This document shows, piece by piece, positions 27,986-36,262 of a DNA stretch of 64,000 bases. The translations under genes and the position numbers were made by a program. The notes beneath the pieces were generated by a model. That model worked only from the letters and a program-made list of their open reading frames with translations, was not told the origin of the DNA and searched no databases. Position 1 is the first letter of the stretch; each line of letters starts with the position of its first letter. The stretch is from positions 2,604,001-2,668,000 of the forward strand of contig NZ_CP134890.1 of the NCBI RefSeq assembly GCF_032098525.1, written 5' to 3'. This stretch comes from Flavobacterium sp. PMTSA4 (lineage in GTDB: Bacteria > Bacteroidota > Bacteroidia > Flavobacteriales > Flavobacteriaceae).

Positions 27986-28714
27986 ATGGTTAGTAAAAAC
28001 CAAATAAAATTGATTAATAGCCTTCAGCAAAAAAAATACAGAAACGAACACCAACTTTTCATTGCTGAAGGTGTAAAAGTAATTCAAGAATTGCTACAAT
28101 CAAATATTGTGCTAGAACATTTATTTGCTACTTCTGAAATTTTTTCATCTTTTGATGTTAAAGCAAAAACTGAGGTTTCAACTCAAGAAATGAAAAAAAT
28201 ATCTGCATTAACAACTCCAAGTTCTTGCTTAGCATTGTTTAAAATTCCAAGTCAAAATTCTATTGAAAAATCAGGATTAATTGTTGCACTTGACGATATT
28301 CGCGATCCTGGAAATCTTGGGACAATTGTTCGTCTTTGTGATTGGTTTGGAGTAACACAAATAGTTTGTTCAAAGGAAACGGTTGATTTGTATAATCCAA
28401 AAGTAGTTCAAGCTACGATGGGTTCAATAGCAAGAGTAAAAGTAAATTATCTGGATTTGAATAAGTTTATTTCAGAAAGTTCATTGCCTGTTTTTGGAAC
28501 TTTTATGGATGGAAAAAACATTTATAAAGAAGCATTGCCCAATGAAGGAATTATAGTTTTTGGAAATGAAGCTAATGGAATTTCTTCTGAAATTGGAAAA
28601 AATATTAAAAAACGAATAGCAATTCCTCAATTTGGTGAAATTCAGGAAACCGAAAGTTTAAATGTTGCCACCGCAACCGCAATTGTTTTGAGTGAATTTC
28701 GTAGAAAAAATTAA
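27986..28714 (+). CDS. TrmH/SpoU family RNA 2'-O-methyltransferase
   Basis: SPOUT-class methyltransferase of 242 residues using SAM to methylate ribose 2'-OH in rRNA or tRNA. The N-terminal L7Ae-like substrate-binding part (residues 1-90) precedes the trefoil-knot domain with LDDIRDPGNLGTIVR, VFGNEANGIS and the C-terminal SLNVATATAIVL. The target nucleotide cannot be told from sequence. It overlaps the 3' end of porT, which converges on it, by four bases. Confidence 0.93.
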   Translation: MVSKNQIKLINSLQQKKYRNEHQLFIAEGVKVIQELLQSNIVLEHLFATSEIFSSFDVKAKTEVSTQEMKKISALTTPSSCLALFKIPSQNSIEKSGLIVALDDIRDPGNLGTIVRLCDWFGVTQIVCSKETVDLYNPKVVQATMGSIARVKVNYLDLNKFISESSLPVFGTFMDGKNIYKEALPNEGIIVFGNEANGISSEIGKNIKKRIAIPQFGEIQETESLNVATATAIVLSEFRRKN

Positions 28715-29415
28715 TGAAACGTAAAGTTTATTAAAATTGCTCTTGTTTTCATTGATTGAATATTTCCTGTCCAAGGAGAATTCGGATCATTATCTCGAAT
28801 TAATTCATCATTAAAGCCAAAAACTCCACGAATTGAAGGCGAAAATTTGAAGTATTCAAAATACAAATCAACTCCAAAACCAAGCTCATAATTTTGAGTC
28901 CAAGGTTTTACTCTGAATTTTTGTTGAAGATTATCGTCTTTTGATTTTGAATTACTTGATAGATTTAAAGTAGCTGAAACACCACCAACCAAGTAAGGTC
29001 TAACATTTCCAGTTCTTAAAGAAGAAAATTTCAATAATAAAGGAAAGTTGATATAGGTAGCTTTTACTTCTCTAAGTCCATCGCGGTCATTGTCAAATTG
29101 CTTATAAGTTAAGGTACGTGAAGCATAATACAATCCTGGTTCAAAACGTAAATCAATATATTCGTGTAAGCGTAAATTTCCAACCAAACCAACATTAAAA
29201 CCTGTGTTTCCTTTTACATCAATATCTGTATTTGGCGTTTTATAATCTGTTTTAAAATCAAAACTACTGAAACCCAAAAAATAACCCCAATGAACTCGTT
29301 GCTTATCAAAATTTTCTAAATTGATAATTGGATCTTTTGAAAAAAGGTTTTTTCCAAATTGCGCTTGCATTTGAAACGATAAACATATAAGAGATAAAAA
29401 AAACAGTTTTTTCAT
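28711..29415 (-). CDS. porT: PorT family outer-membrane protein
   Basis: Outer-membrane beta-barrel protein of 234 residues, related to PorT/SprT, required in Bacteroidetes for type IX secretion and, in gliding species, SprB export. A signal peptide (MKKLFFLSLICLSFQMQAQ) is followed by strand-rich sequence. Start placed at 29415, giving the signal peptide; the upstream extension of 28 codons overlaps ubiE in another frame. The ubiE-porT order is a known conserved arrangement in this phylum and supports the call. Confidence 0.85.
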   Translation of the reverse strand: MKKLFFLSLICLSFQMQAQFGKNLFSKDPIINLENFDKQRVHWGYFLGFSSFDFKTDYKTPNTDIDVKGNTGFNVGLVGNLRLHEYIDLRFEPGLYYASRTLTYKQFDNDRDGLREVKATYINFPLLLKFSSLRTGNVRPYLVGGVSATLNLSSNSKSKDDNLQQKFRVKPWTQNYELGFGVDLYFEYFKFSPSIRGVFGFNDELIRDNDPNSPWTGNIQSMKTRAILINFTFH

Positions 29416-29438
29416 TAATAGACTTTCTACAATTCGAA

Positions 29439-30170
29439 TTATTTTTTTGTTGCCGTGTAAATTGTTGCTACTCCAAACGTTTGTGGTAACGCAACACAAT
29501 CTATAAACGAAACTTTCCGTAAAATATTGTTTAATTTTTCTCCAAATGGAAAATTTGCTGCCGAAGTAGATAAATAACTGTAAGCAGATTTGTCTTTTGA
29601 AAAAATCTTTCCAATAACAGGTAAGATAACTTTTGAATAGAAAAAGTAACCTTGTTTGAATGGAAATTTTGTTGGAACTGAAGTTTCTAGAATTACAAAA
29701 ATGCCTCCAGGTTTTAAAACTCTATATATTTCTGCCAATCCTTTTTCTAAAGTTTCAAAGTTTCTAATTCCGAAAGAAACAGTAATTGCATCAAAATAAT
29801 TATCTTCATAAGGAATGTTTTCACTATCCGCTTGAATCATTTCTATTTTATCAGAAAGATTTTTTTGTTTGATTTTTTGCTTTCCAATTTCAAGCATTCC
29901 AGCCGAAAGATCTAATCCTATTATTTTTTCTGCAGAAGAATCAGACATCATAATTACCAAATCACCTGTTCCTGTAGCAATGTCTAAAATGGTTTTCGGA
30001 TTTTTATCTGAAACCAATTTAACAACTTTTTTTCTCCATTTGACATCTATACCTAATGAGATGACGCGATTCAATTCATCATAATTTCCAGAAATGTTGT
30101 CAAACATTTGGGTAACCTGTTCTTTTTTCCCTAGAGATGAATCTTTATATGGAGTAATTTGCTTAGACAT
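29439..30170 (-). CDS. ubiE: demethylmenaquinone methyltransferase
   Basis: SAM-dependent C-methyltransferase (UbiE/MenG) of 243 residues that makes menaquinone, the quinone of flavobacterial respiration. The SAM-binding motif is ILDIATGTGDLVIMM near residue 65, followed by DLSAGML and the family segment SFGIRNFE near 135. Start at MSKQ (30170) fits known family N termini; a further ATG five codons upstream is possible. Confidence 0.95.
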   Translation of the reverse strand: MSKQITPYKDSSLGKKEQVTQMFDNISGNYDELNRVISLGIDVKWRKKVVKLVSDKNPKTILDIATGTGDLVIMMSDSSAEKIIGLDLSAGMLEIGKQKIKQKNLSDKIEMIQADSENIPYEDNYFDAITVSFGIRNFETLEKGLAEIYRVLKPGGIFVILETSVPTKFPFKQGYFFYSKVILPVIGKIFSKDKSAYSYLSTSAANFPFGEKLNNILRKVSFIDCVALPQTFGVATIYTATKK

Positions 30171-30221
30171 AGATAAATTTTGCACAAATATAAACCCTTT
30201 TTAATAAACTTTAATTTTATG

Positions 30222-30707
30222 TTATCTCTTTCGAGTATAGGTTAAAAAGGTGAAGTCAAATTTGTGTTTTTCATCTTTTGGATGATATTCTTCAGATATT
30301 AATTCCCAATTTTTTAAATCTACTTCAGGAAAAAAAGCATCTGCTTCAAAACTATGATGAACTCGAGTAAGTTCTAGTTTGTCTGCAATATCAATAGATT
30401 GTTTGTAAATTTCTCCTCCGCCAATGATGAAAATATCTTCGTTTTTTGGACAAATTGCTATAGCATCTGATATTGAATTAACAACAATACAGTTTTCAGG
30501 AGCATATTTTTTTTGGCGAGTAATGATTACATGAGTTCTGTTGGGTAATGGTTTAGGAAAACTTTCGAAAGTTTTTCTTCCCATTACTATATAATGTCCA
30601 GTTGTAATCAATTTAAATCTTTTAAAATCATCTGGTAAATGCCAAATTAATTGATTGTCTTTCCCAAGTTCGTTGTTTTCGCCAATGGCAGCAATAAGTG
30701 TTATCAT
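30222..30707 (-). CDS. folA: dihydrofolate reductase
   Basis: Reduces dihydrofolate to tetrahydrofolate with NADPH; 161 residues, normal for chromosomal DHFR. Typical positions include the N-terminal IAAIGENNELGKDNQL, WHLPDDFKRFK (with the catalytic Asp), GRKTFESFPKPLPNR and IIGGGEIY. The start codon overlaps the stop of the upstream 2TM gene (ATGA), so the two are translationally coupled. thyA, which produces its substrate, lies 1.5 kb away on the same strand. Confidence 0.96.
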   Translation of the reverse strand: MITLIAAIGENNELGKDNQLIWHLPDDFKRFKLITTGHYIVMGRKTFESFPKPLPNRTHVIITRQKKYAPENCIVVNSISDAIAICPKNEDIFIIGGGEIYKQSIDIADKLELTRVHHSFEADAFFPEVDLKNWELISEEYHPKDEKHKFDFTFLTYTRKR

Positions 30708-31042
30708 TCTGTTTTAGGAGAATTTTTTTCTAAATCTGTTTTTAATTTTTCAATTTTTTTTGATTGCATTTCCATCAATTTATCTATTTGAGTTCGCTCC
30801 CAATTTTTATTCATAAAAGCATTAGTTATAAATACTTTTATAAAATGTAATAGAAAAAGAAAAATCCAAATTGTTACAGCCCAAATCCACCAATTTTTTT
30901 CAGGATAAAATTTGAGCCATTTATTTGCTATAAACAAAAAAATACTTCCAATAATTAATAAAATGAAATGAAAATATAATCGTTTTTTTTGCTTGATACG
31001 ATTTCTAGCATATTCATAAAGTTCGTGTTGATTGGTTTCCAT
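30704..31042 (-). CDS. 2TM domain-containing small membrane protein
   Basis: Small protein of 112 residues with two membrane helices (about residues 27-45 and 57-78) flanked by charged segments, matching the 2TM domain family found in Bacteroidetes. Residues 6-25 (HELYEYARNRIKQKKRL) and the charged C terminus are the recognisable parts. Start at 31042 (METNQH) preferred over one six codons earlier. ATGA overlap with folA indicates a common transcript. Function unknown. Confidence 0.75.
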   Translation of the reverse strand: METNQHELYEYARNRIKQKKRLYFHFILLIIGSIFLFIANKWLKFYPEKNWWIWAVTIWIFLFLLHFIKVFITNAFMNKNWERTQIDKLMEMQSKKIEKLKTDLEKNSPKTE

Positions 31043-31220
31043 AAGATGAAATTTGTGCATTAAAGATAGGATTTATTTATAAAAACAGAAATATTCAATT
31101 TGATAAATCATATCAAGAAAACGTTTTCTTAATTGAAGATATAAAATTTTATTGCTTGAAAATTACATTATCAATTTTTTATTAGCCTAGTTTTTGTTAA
31201 TTTCCTAAAAGTGACATTGC

Positions 31221-31253
31221 TTGTAAAACTTTAAAAAAAATGCCTTTACTTTG
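31221..31253 (+). promoter_or_regulatory. promoter of the CBM48 gene
   Basis: TTG (31221-31223), 23 bases, then TACTTTG (31247-31253). The string ATGCCTTTACTTTGC around the -7 box is repeated exactly upstream of metH at about 56346-56360. Confidence 0.45.
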
Positions 31254-31280
31254 CTTCAGTAATCTATAAATGAATTAGTT

Positions 31281-31577
31281 ATGGCTATCAAGAAACAATT
31301 TATAAAATCAAAACCTGTTTGTAAAGTTACTTTTTCAATTGAAGCTAAAGAGGCAAATGTTGCTTCTGTAGTTGGTGATTTTAACAACTGGAATCCAAAA
31401 GAAGGTGAATTGTCGAAATTAAAAAACGGTACTTTCAAAGGACTTTTTGAAGTTCCTAAAGATGCAACATATGAGTTTAAATATGTTGTTGATGGAAACT
31501 TTTTAAATGATCCTGAAGCAGATGGTTATGTATATAACGATTTTGCGGGTGCTGAAAACAGTGTGGTTACTGTATAG
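31281..31577 (+). CDS. small glycogen-recognition (CBM48/AMPK-beta-like) protein
   Basis: Stand-alone early-set/CBM48 domain of 98 residues. VGDFNNWNP near residue 33 is the typical carbohydrate-binding loop, followed by FEFKYVVDGNFLNDPEA-like strands seen in AMPK-beta and isoamylase N-terminal modules. No catalytic domain is attached. Such single-domain proteins are common in Flavobacteriia and may bind glycogen or regulate partners; the ligand here is inferred. A strong terminator shared with thyA follows. Confidence 0.88.
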   Translation: MAIKKQFIKSKPVCKVTFSIEAKEANVASVVGDFNNWNPKEGELSKLKNGTFKGLFEVPKDATYEFKYVVDGNFLNDPEADGYVYNDFAGAENSVVTV

Positions 31578-31592
31578 TTTTATTGGTTTTAG

Positions 31593-31630
31593 TAAAAAAC
31601 CCGCCATGTGTATACTTGGCGGGTTTTTTT
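31593..31630. terminator. bidirectional terminator between CBM48 gene and thyA
   Basis: AAAAAACCCGCCA pairs with TGGCGGGTTTTTT across a ten-base loop (31607-31616), with A and T runs for both directions. Confidence 0.9.
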
Positions 31631-32453
31631 ATATTGCTACTTCACCTTTAATATGTGGATGTGGATTGTAATCAACTAAAGTAAAATCTTCAAAAGTAAA
31701 GTCGAAAATGTTTTTTACTTCTGGGTTTAAAATCATTTTTGGTAACGGTCTAACTTCTCTGGAAAGTTGTAATTCTACTTGTTCAAAATGATTGTTATAA
31801 ATATGTGCATCACCAAAAGTATGAATGAATTCGCCAACTTGTAAATCACATACTTGTGCAATCATCATTGTGAACAAAGCATAGGATGCAATGTTGAAAG
31901 GAACGCCAAGAAAAATATCAGCACTACGTTGATACAATTGACACGATAATTTTCCATTGGCTACATAAAATTGAAAAAAAGCATGACATGGAGGCAAAGC
32001 CGCTTTTCCGTTAGCTACATTTTCTGCAAATGATTTTGATGTATCGGGTAAAACAGAAGGATTCCATGCAGAAACTAGCATTCTTCTACTGTTAGGATTA
32101 TTTTTTAAAGTTTCTATTAGTTCCGTGATTTGGTCAATTTCTTCGCTATTCCAATTACGCCATTGATGACCATAAACTGGACCTAAATCTCCATTTTCAT
32201 CTGCCCATTCGTCCCAAATTTTAACTCCGTTTTCTTTTAAATAGCTAATATTGGTTTCTCCTTTTAAAAACCACAACAACTCATAAATAATTGATTTTAA
32301 ATGCAATTTTTTAGTTGTTACCATTGGAAAACCTTCATTCAAGTCAAAACGCATTTGATAACCAAAAACGCTTTTTGTTCCAGTTCCAGTTCTGTCTCCT
32401 TTTTGGCAACCGTTTTCTAAAACATGTTGCATTAAATCATGATATTGTTTCAT
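31629..32453 (-). CDS. thyA: thymidylate synthase
   Basis: Converts dUMP to dTMP with methylene-tetrahydrofolate; 274 residues, close to the usual 264. The active-site cysteine is in LPPCHAFFQF, with the folate/nucleotide segments RRMLVSAWNP, QLYQRSADIFLGVPFNIASYAL and IYNNHFEQ also present. It precedes folA on the same strand with the CBM48 gene in opposite orientation between. Downstream of the DUF151 gene by 25 bases. Confidence 0.98.
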   Translation of the reverse strand: MKQYHDLMQHVLENGCQKGDRTGTGTKSVFGYQMRFDLNEGFPMVTTKKLHLKSIIYELLWFLKGETNISYLKENGVKIWDEWADENGDLGPVYGHQWRNWNSEEIDQITELIETLKNNPNSRRMLVSAWNPSVLPDTSKSFAENVANGKAALPPCHAFFQFYVANGKLSCQLYQRSADIFLGVPFNIASYALFTMMIAQVCDLQVGEFIHTFGDAHIYNNHFEQVELQLSREVRPLPKMILNPEVKNIFDFTFEDFTLVDYNPHPHIKGEVAI

Positions 32454-32478
32454 AAATAGTATTGATTATTCATTTTAA

Positions 32479-33102
32479 TTATGATTCTCTTTTTGAAATT
32501 TCATCTCTAATTCTTGCCGCTTTTTCATAATCTTCATCTTGTACTGCTGATTCCAATAATGAATGAAGTTCTGATAAACTTAATTTAGAATAACCTTCTT
32601 TTGGTTCATTTCCATCATCATCTAGTCCAAATGTTTCAGGACTTGATAAAACTCCTTCATCTTCGGTTTCGCCTTCTGATTCAGAAGGATTATTTAAATA
32701 AATTCCAGCTTTATCTAAAATATTTTTATAGGTAAAAATTGGAGCATTAAAACGTAACGCTAATGCAATAGCATCAGATGTTCTAGCATCAATAATTTCT
32801 TCAATTTTATCTCTTTCGCAAATTATACTCGAGTAGAAAACGCCATCAACTAATTTATGAATAATAACTTGTTTTACAACAATGTCAAAACGGTCGGCAA
32901 AACTTTTAAACAAATCGTGTGTTAAAGGTCTTGGAGGTTTTATTTCTTTTTCAAGTGCTATAGCAATTGATTGGGCTTCAAAAGCTCCAATTACAATAGG
33001 TAGTTTTCTTTCTCCGTCAACTTCATTCAAAATCAACGCATAAGCACCATTTTGGGTTTGACTGTATGATATACCTTTTATGGTAAGTTTTACTAAACTC
33101 AT
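32479..33102 (-). CDS. bifunctional nuclease domain (DUF151) protein with UVR motif
   Basis: Protein of 207 residues. The N-terminal 135 residues form the BFN/DUF151 domain (LPIVIGAFEAQSIAIALE, ARTSDAIALALRFNAPIF). After an acidic linker, the C-terminal 35 residues (ELHSLLESAVQDEDYEKAARIRDEI) match the UvrB/UvrC interaction motif. This two-domain layout is common in Bacteroidetes. The biochemical role in bacteria is unproven; nuclease activity is known only for plant relatives. Upstream of thyA by 25 bases. Confidence 0.88.
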   Translation of the reverse strand: MSLVKLTIKGISYSQTQNGAYALILNEVDGERKLPIVIGAFEAQSIAIALEKEIKPPRPLTHDLFKSFADRFDIVVKQVIIHKLVDGVFYSSIICERDKIEEIIDARTSDAIALALRFNAPIFTYKNILDKAGIYLNNPSESEGETEDEGVLSSPETFGLDDDGNEPKEGYSKLSLSELHSLLESAVQDEDYEKAARIRDEISKRES

Positions 33103-33229
33103 TTTTATATATTGTGATAGAAAGGGAAATAATTCCCGAATTGCAAAGTAACGAAAAAGATTTGCTACTAAAAAAATAAGCTGCCCAAAAAAAATGGAAC
33201 AGCTTACTCAGATTAAGGTTAGTTAATCG

Positions 33230-34198
33230 TTATGAATTTTGAGCTTTAAATTCTTTTAATTTTTGAGTTAATCTTGGTACAATATCGAAAGCATCACCAA
33301 CAACGCCATAATCAGCGACTTTAAAAAATGGAGCTTCAGCATCAGAATTAATAACCACTTTTACTTTAGAAGAGTTTATTCCGGCAATATGTTGAATTGC
33401 ACCAGAAATACCTACAGCGATGTATAAATTTGTTGCTACAGGTTTTCCAGTTTGACCAACGTGCTCACTATGTGGACGCCATCCTAAATCAGAAACTGGT
33501 TTTGAGCAAGCGGTTGCTGCTCCAAGTACAGAAGCCAATTCTTCAATCATTCCCCAATTTTCAGGACCTTTTAATCCACGACCACCAGAAACAACGATAT
33601 CTGCATCTGCAATAGTTACTTTTCCAGTTGTTCGATCAACAGATTCTACTTTTACGTTAAAGTCGGCATCATTTAGACTTGGTGAAAAATCTTCTTGACT
33701 TGTAGATGAAGCACTTTCAAAAACGCCATAAGAATTTTTGGCTAAGCCAAGAACTTTAACATCCGATTCAATTTCTGTAATTGTAAATGCTTTGTTTGAA
33801 AAAGAATTTCTTTTTACTTGAAATGGAGATGTGCTAAGAGGTAAACCAACAACATTTGACGCAAAACCTGCATCTAAACCAACTGCAACAATTGGAGCTA
33901 AATATAAACTGTCTGTAGTTGATGAAAGCAAAATAACTTTTGCATTTTCTTTTTGAGCTGCTTGTTTTATAACATCAGCATAAGCTTTTGCGTTAAAGTT
34001 TTTTAACTTATCATTAGTTACTTTTAAAACTTTATCTACTCCATATTTAGACAATTCTGAAACATCTCCAGCATTTACAGTAACTGCTGTTACACTTGTT
34101 CCTAATGATTCGGCTACCTTTTTTGCATAAGAAGCCAATTCAAAAGCTACTTTTTTGAATTTTCCTTCTACCGATTCTGCATATATTAATAATGACAT
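33230..34198 (-). CDS. etfA: electron transfer flavoprotein subunit alpha
   Basis: FAD-binding subunit of ETF, passing electrons from acyl-CoA dehydrogenases to the quinone pool; 322 residues. The C-terminal FAD site is clear: SGGRGLKGPENW, ATACSKPVSDLGW, VGQTGKPVATNLYIAVGISGAIQH and INSDAEAPFF. It follows etfB by 38 bases, forming the usual pair. Confidence 0.96.
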   Translation of the reverse strand: MSLLIYAESVEGKFKKVAFELASYAKKVAESLGTSVTAVTVNAGDVSELSKYGVDKVLKVTNDKLKNFNAKAYADVIKQAAQKENAKVILLSSTTDSLYLAPIVAVGLDAGFASNVVGLPLSTSPFQVKRNSFSNKAFTITEIESDVKVLGLAKNSYGVFESASSTSQEDFSPSLNDADFNVKVESVDRTTGKVTIADADIVVSGGRGLKGPENWGMIEELASVLGAATACSKPVSDLGWRPHSEHVGQTGKPVATNLYIAVGISGAIQHIAGINSSKVKVVINSDAEAPFFKVADYGVVGDAFDIVPRLTQKLKEFKAQNS

Positions 34199-34236
34199 TT
34201 TGTAAATTTTATGTGTTTAAATAAAGATTTTAAATA

Positions 34237-34983
34237 TTAGATAACTTTTGCTTCGTTGTGTAGTAAATTGATTAATTCATCTAAGTTATCTGGAGAAACT
34301 AATTTTACAGCCGATTTAGGTGCTGGTTTTTCAAATTTAACCGATTTAGTTTTATTGTCAGCGGCAACGGGTTCTAATACTGTTAAAACTTTTGTTCGAG
34401 CAGTCATGATTCCTCTCATGTTTGGGATACGTAAATCTTTTTCTTCTACTAATCCTTTTTGACCACCAATTACCAATGGCAATGAAGTAGAAACAGTTTC
34501 TTTTCCTCCATCAATTTCTCTGATTGCTTTCGCCGAATTTCCATCAACTTTTAAATCGATACAAGAGTTAACAAAATTTGCATCTAATAAAGAAGCCAAC
34601 ATTCCTGGGACCATTCCACCATTGTAGTCTAATGATTCTTTTCCGCAAATGATTAAATCATAATTACCATTTTTTGCAACTTCTGCTAATTGTTTTGCAA
34701 CAAAAAAACCATCGGTTGGAGTTGCATTTACACGAATAGCTTCATTTGCACCAATTGCTAAAGCTTTTCTAAGTGTAGGTTCAGTATCTGCACCACCAAC
34801 ATTTACAACAGTTACATTTGCGCTTTGTTGCTCTTGAAACCAAATTGCTCTTGTTAAACCAAACTCATCATTTGGATTAATTACATATTGTACACCATTT
34901 GTGTCAAATTCAGTATCGCCGTTAACAAAATTGATTTTTGAAGTGGTATCCGGAACATGACTGATGCAAACTAATATTTTCAT
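34237..34983 (-). CDS. etfB: electron transfer flavoprotein subunit beta
   Basis: AMP-binding partner subunit of ETF, 248 residues. Recognisable segments are the N-terminal ILVCISHVPDT, NPNDEFGLTRAI and ICGKESLDYNGGMVPGMLA, and the dehydrogenase recognition region MRGIMTARTKVL. First gene of the etfBA pair; divergent from pdhB. Confidence 0.96.
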   Translation of the reverse strand: MKILVCISHVPDTTSKINFVNGDTEFDTNGVQYVINPNDEFGLTRAIWFQEQQSANVTVVNVGGADTEPTLRKALAIGANEAIRVNATPTDGFFVAKQLAEVAKNGNYDLIICGKESLDYNGGMVPGMLASLLDANFVNSCIDLKVDGNSAKAIREIDGGKETVSTSLPLVIGGQKGLVEEKDLRIPNMRGIMTARTKVLTVLEPVAADNKTKSVKFEKPAPKSAVKLVSPDNLDELINLLHNEAKVI

Positions 34984-35156
34984 TTTTTTTTGATTAAATT
35001 AAAATTTTCTGGACGTAAAAGTATAAAATATATTTCTAATTTTTATATGCATGCATAATATTTTTTTACATTTCAATCGATTTCGTAAGAAGTAAATGGG
35101 TTAATTGTTTTACAAACCATAAATTTCCTATTTTTTCAAAGCAATTATAATTGTGT

Positions 35157-35191
35157 TTGTATTCTTTTATCATTTTTAATTTTTATTTTTG
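35157..35191 (+). promoter_or_regulatory. pdhB promoter
   Basis: TTG (35157-35159), 24 bases, TATTTTTG (35184-35191). The -7 box matches TAnnTTTG; the spacer is one base longer than the usual upper limit. Confidence 0.45.
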
Positions 35192-35224
35192 CCTTTCAAT
35201 TTTTAAGGAAGAACATAATTATAT

Positions 35225-36202
35225 ATGAGAACGATACAATTTAGAGAAGCAATTGCTGAAGCGATGAGTGAAGAAATGCGTCGCGATGAATCAGTTTATT
35301 TAATGGGTGAAGAAGTTGCCGAATATAATGGTGCTTATAAAGCTTCAAAAGGAATGTTGGACGAATTTGGTCCAAAAAGAGTTATTGATACACCAATTGC
35401 TGAACTTGGTTTTGCTGGAATTGCTGTTGGTTCAGCTATGAATGGAAATCGTCCGATTGTAGAATATATGACGTTCAACTTTTCATTGGTTGGTATCGAC
35501 CAAATTATAAACAACGCTGCGAAAATGCGTCAAATGTCTGCGGGTCAATTCCCAATGCCAATGGTTTTTCGTGGTCCAACGGCTTCTGCAGGACAATTAG
35601 GAGCAACACACTCACAAGCTTTCGAAAATTGGTTTGCTAACACACCAGGTTTAAAAGTTGTTGTGCCATCAACACCTTATGATGCTAAAGGTTTATTAAA
35701 GGCTGCCATTCGCGATAATGATCCAGTTATTTTTATGGAATCAGAACAAATGTATGGTGATAAAGGTGAAGTGCCTGATGGAGAATATATTTTGCCGTTA
35801 GGAGTTGCAGATATCAAAAGAGAAGGAACAGATGTTACTATAGTATCTTTTGGAAAAATAATAAAGGAAGCGTTTATAGCTGCAGATGAATTGGAGAAAG
35901 AAGGCATTTCATGTGAAATAATCGATTTAAGAACTGTTCGTCCGATGGATTATGATGCAATTATAAATTCTGTTAAAAAAACAAATAGATTAGTAGTTTT
36001 AGAAGAAGCTTGGCCTTTTGCGAGTGTTGCTTCTGAAATTACCTATATGGTTCAAGAACGTGCCTTTGATTATCTTGATGCACCAGTTCAAAGAATTACT
36101 ACAGCTGATACGCCTGCGCCATATTCGCCAACACTTTTAAAAGAGTGGTTGCCTAACGCAGAAGATGTTATTAAAGCTGTGAAAAAAGTAACTTACAAAT
36201 AA
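35225..36202 (+). CDS. pdhB: pyruvate dehydrogenase E1 component subunit beta
   Basis: Beta half of the heterotetrameric thiamine-diphosphate E1 enzyme, 325 residues. Typical features are MGEEVAEYNGAYKASKGM, DTPIAELGFAGIAVGSAM (with the TPP-interacting Glu) and RGPTASAGQLGATHSQ. The alpha subunit and E2 are not adjacent; in flavobacteria pdhB is often on its own. A strong hairpin terminator follows at 36223-36259. A branched-chain or acetoin relative is less likely given the close match to known PDH beta motifs. Confidence 0.93.
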   Translation: MRTIQFREAIAEAMSEEMRRDESVYLMGEEVAEYNGAYKASKGMLDEFGPKRVIDTPIAELGFAGIAVGSAMNGNRPIVEYMTFNFSLVGIDQIINNAAKMRQMSAGQFPMPMVFRGPTASAGQLGATHSQAFENWFANTPGLKVVVPSTPYDAKGLLKAAIRDNDPVIFMESEQMYGDKGEVPDGEYILPLGVADIKREGTDVTIVSFGKIIKEAFIAADELEKEGISCEIIDLRTVRPMDYDAIINSVKKTNRLVVLEEAWPFASVASEITYMVQERAFDYLDAPVQRITTADTPAPYSPTLLKEWLPNAEDVIKAVKKVTYK

Positions 36203-36214
36203 TATAAATTTATC

Positions 36215-36222
36215 TATATTTG
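36215..36222 (+). promoter_or_regulatory. -7 box overlapping pdhB terminator
   Basis: TATATTTG fits TAnnTTTG and abuts the left arm of the pdhB terminator hairpin. A transcript from it would begin within the hairpin and carry the DUF5686 gene. No clear -33 TTG. Confidence 0.4.
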
Positions 36223-36259
36223 AAACTTCATTACACCAACCGTAATGAAGTTTTTTTTT
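36223..36259 (+). terminator. terminator after pdhB, abutting the next gene
   Basis: AAACTTCATTAC (36223-36234) pairs perfectly with GTAATGAAGTTT (36242-36253) around a seven-base loop, followed by T to 36259. The next start codon is only four bases on. Confidence 0.85.
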
Positions 36260-36262
36260 GCC

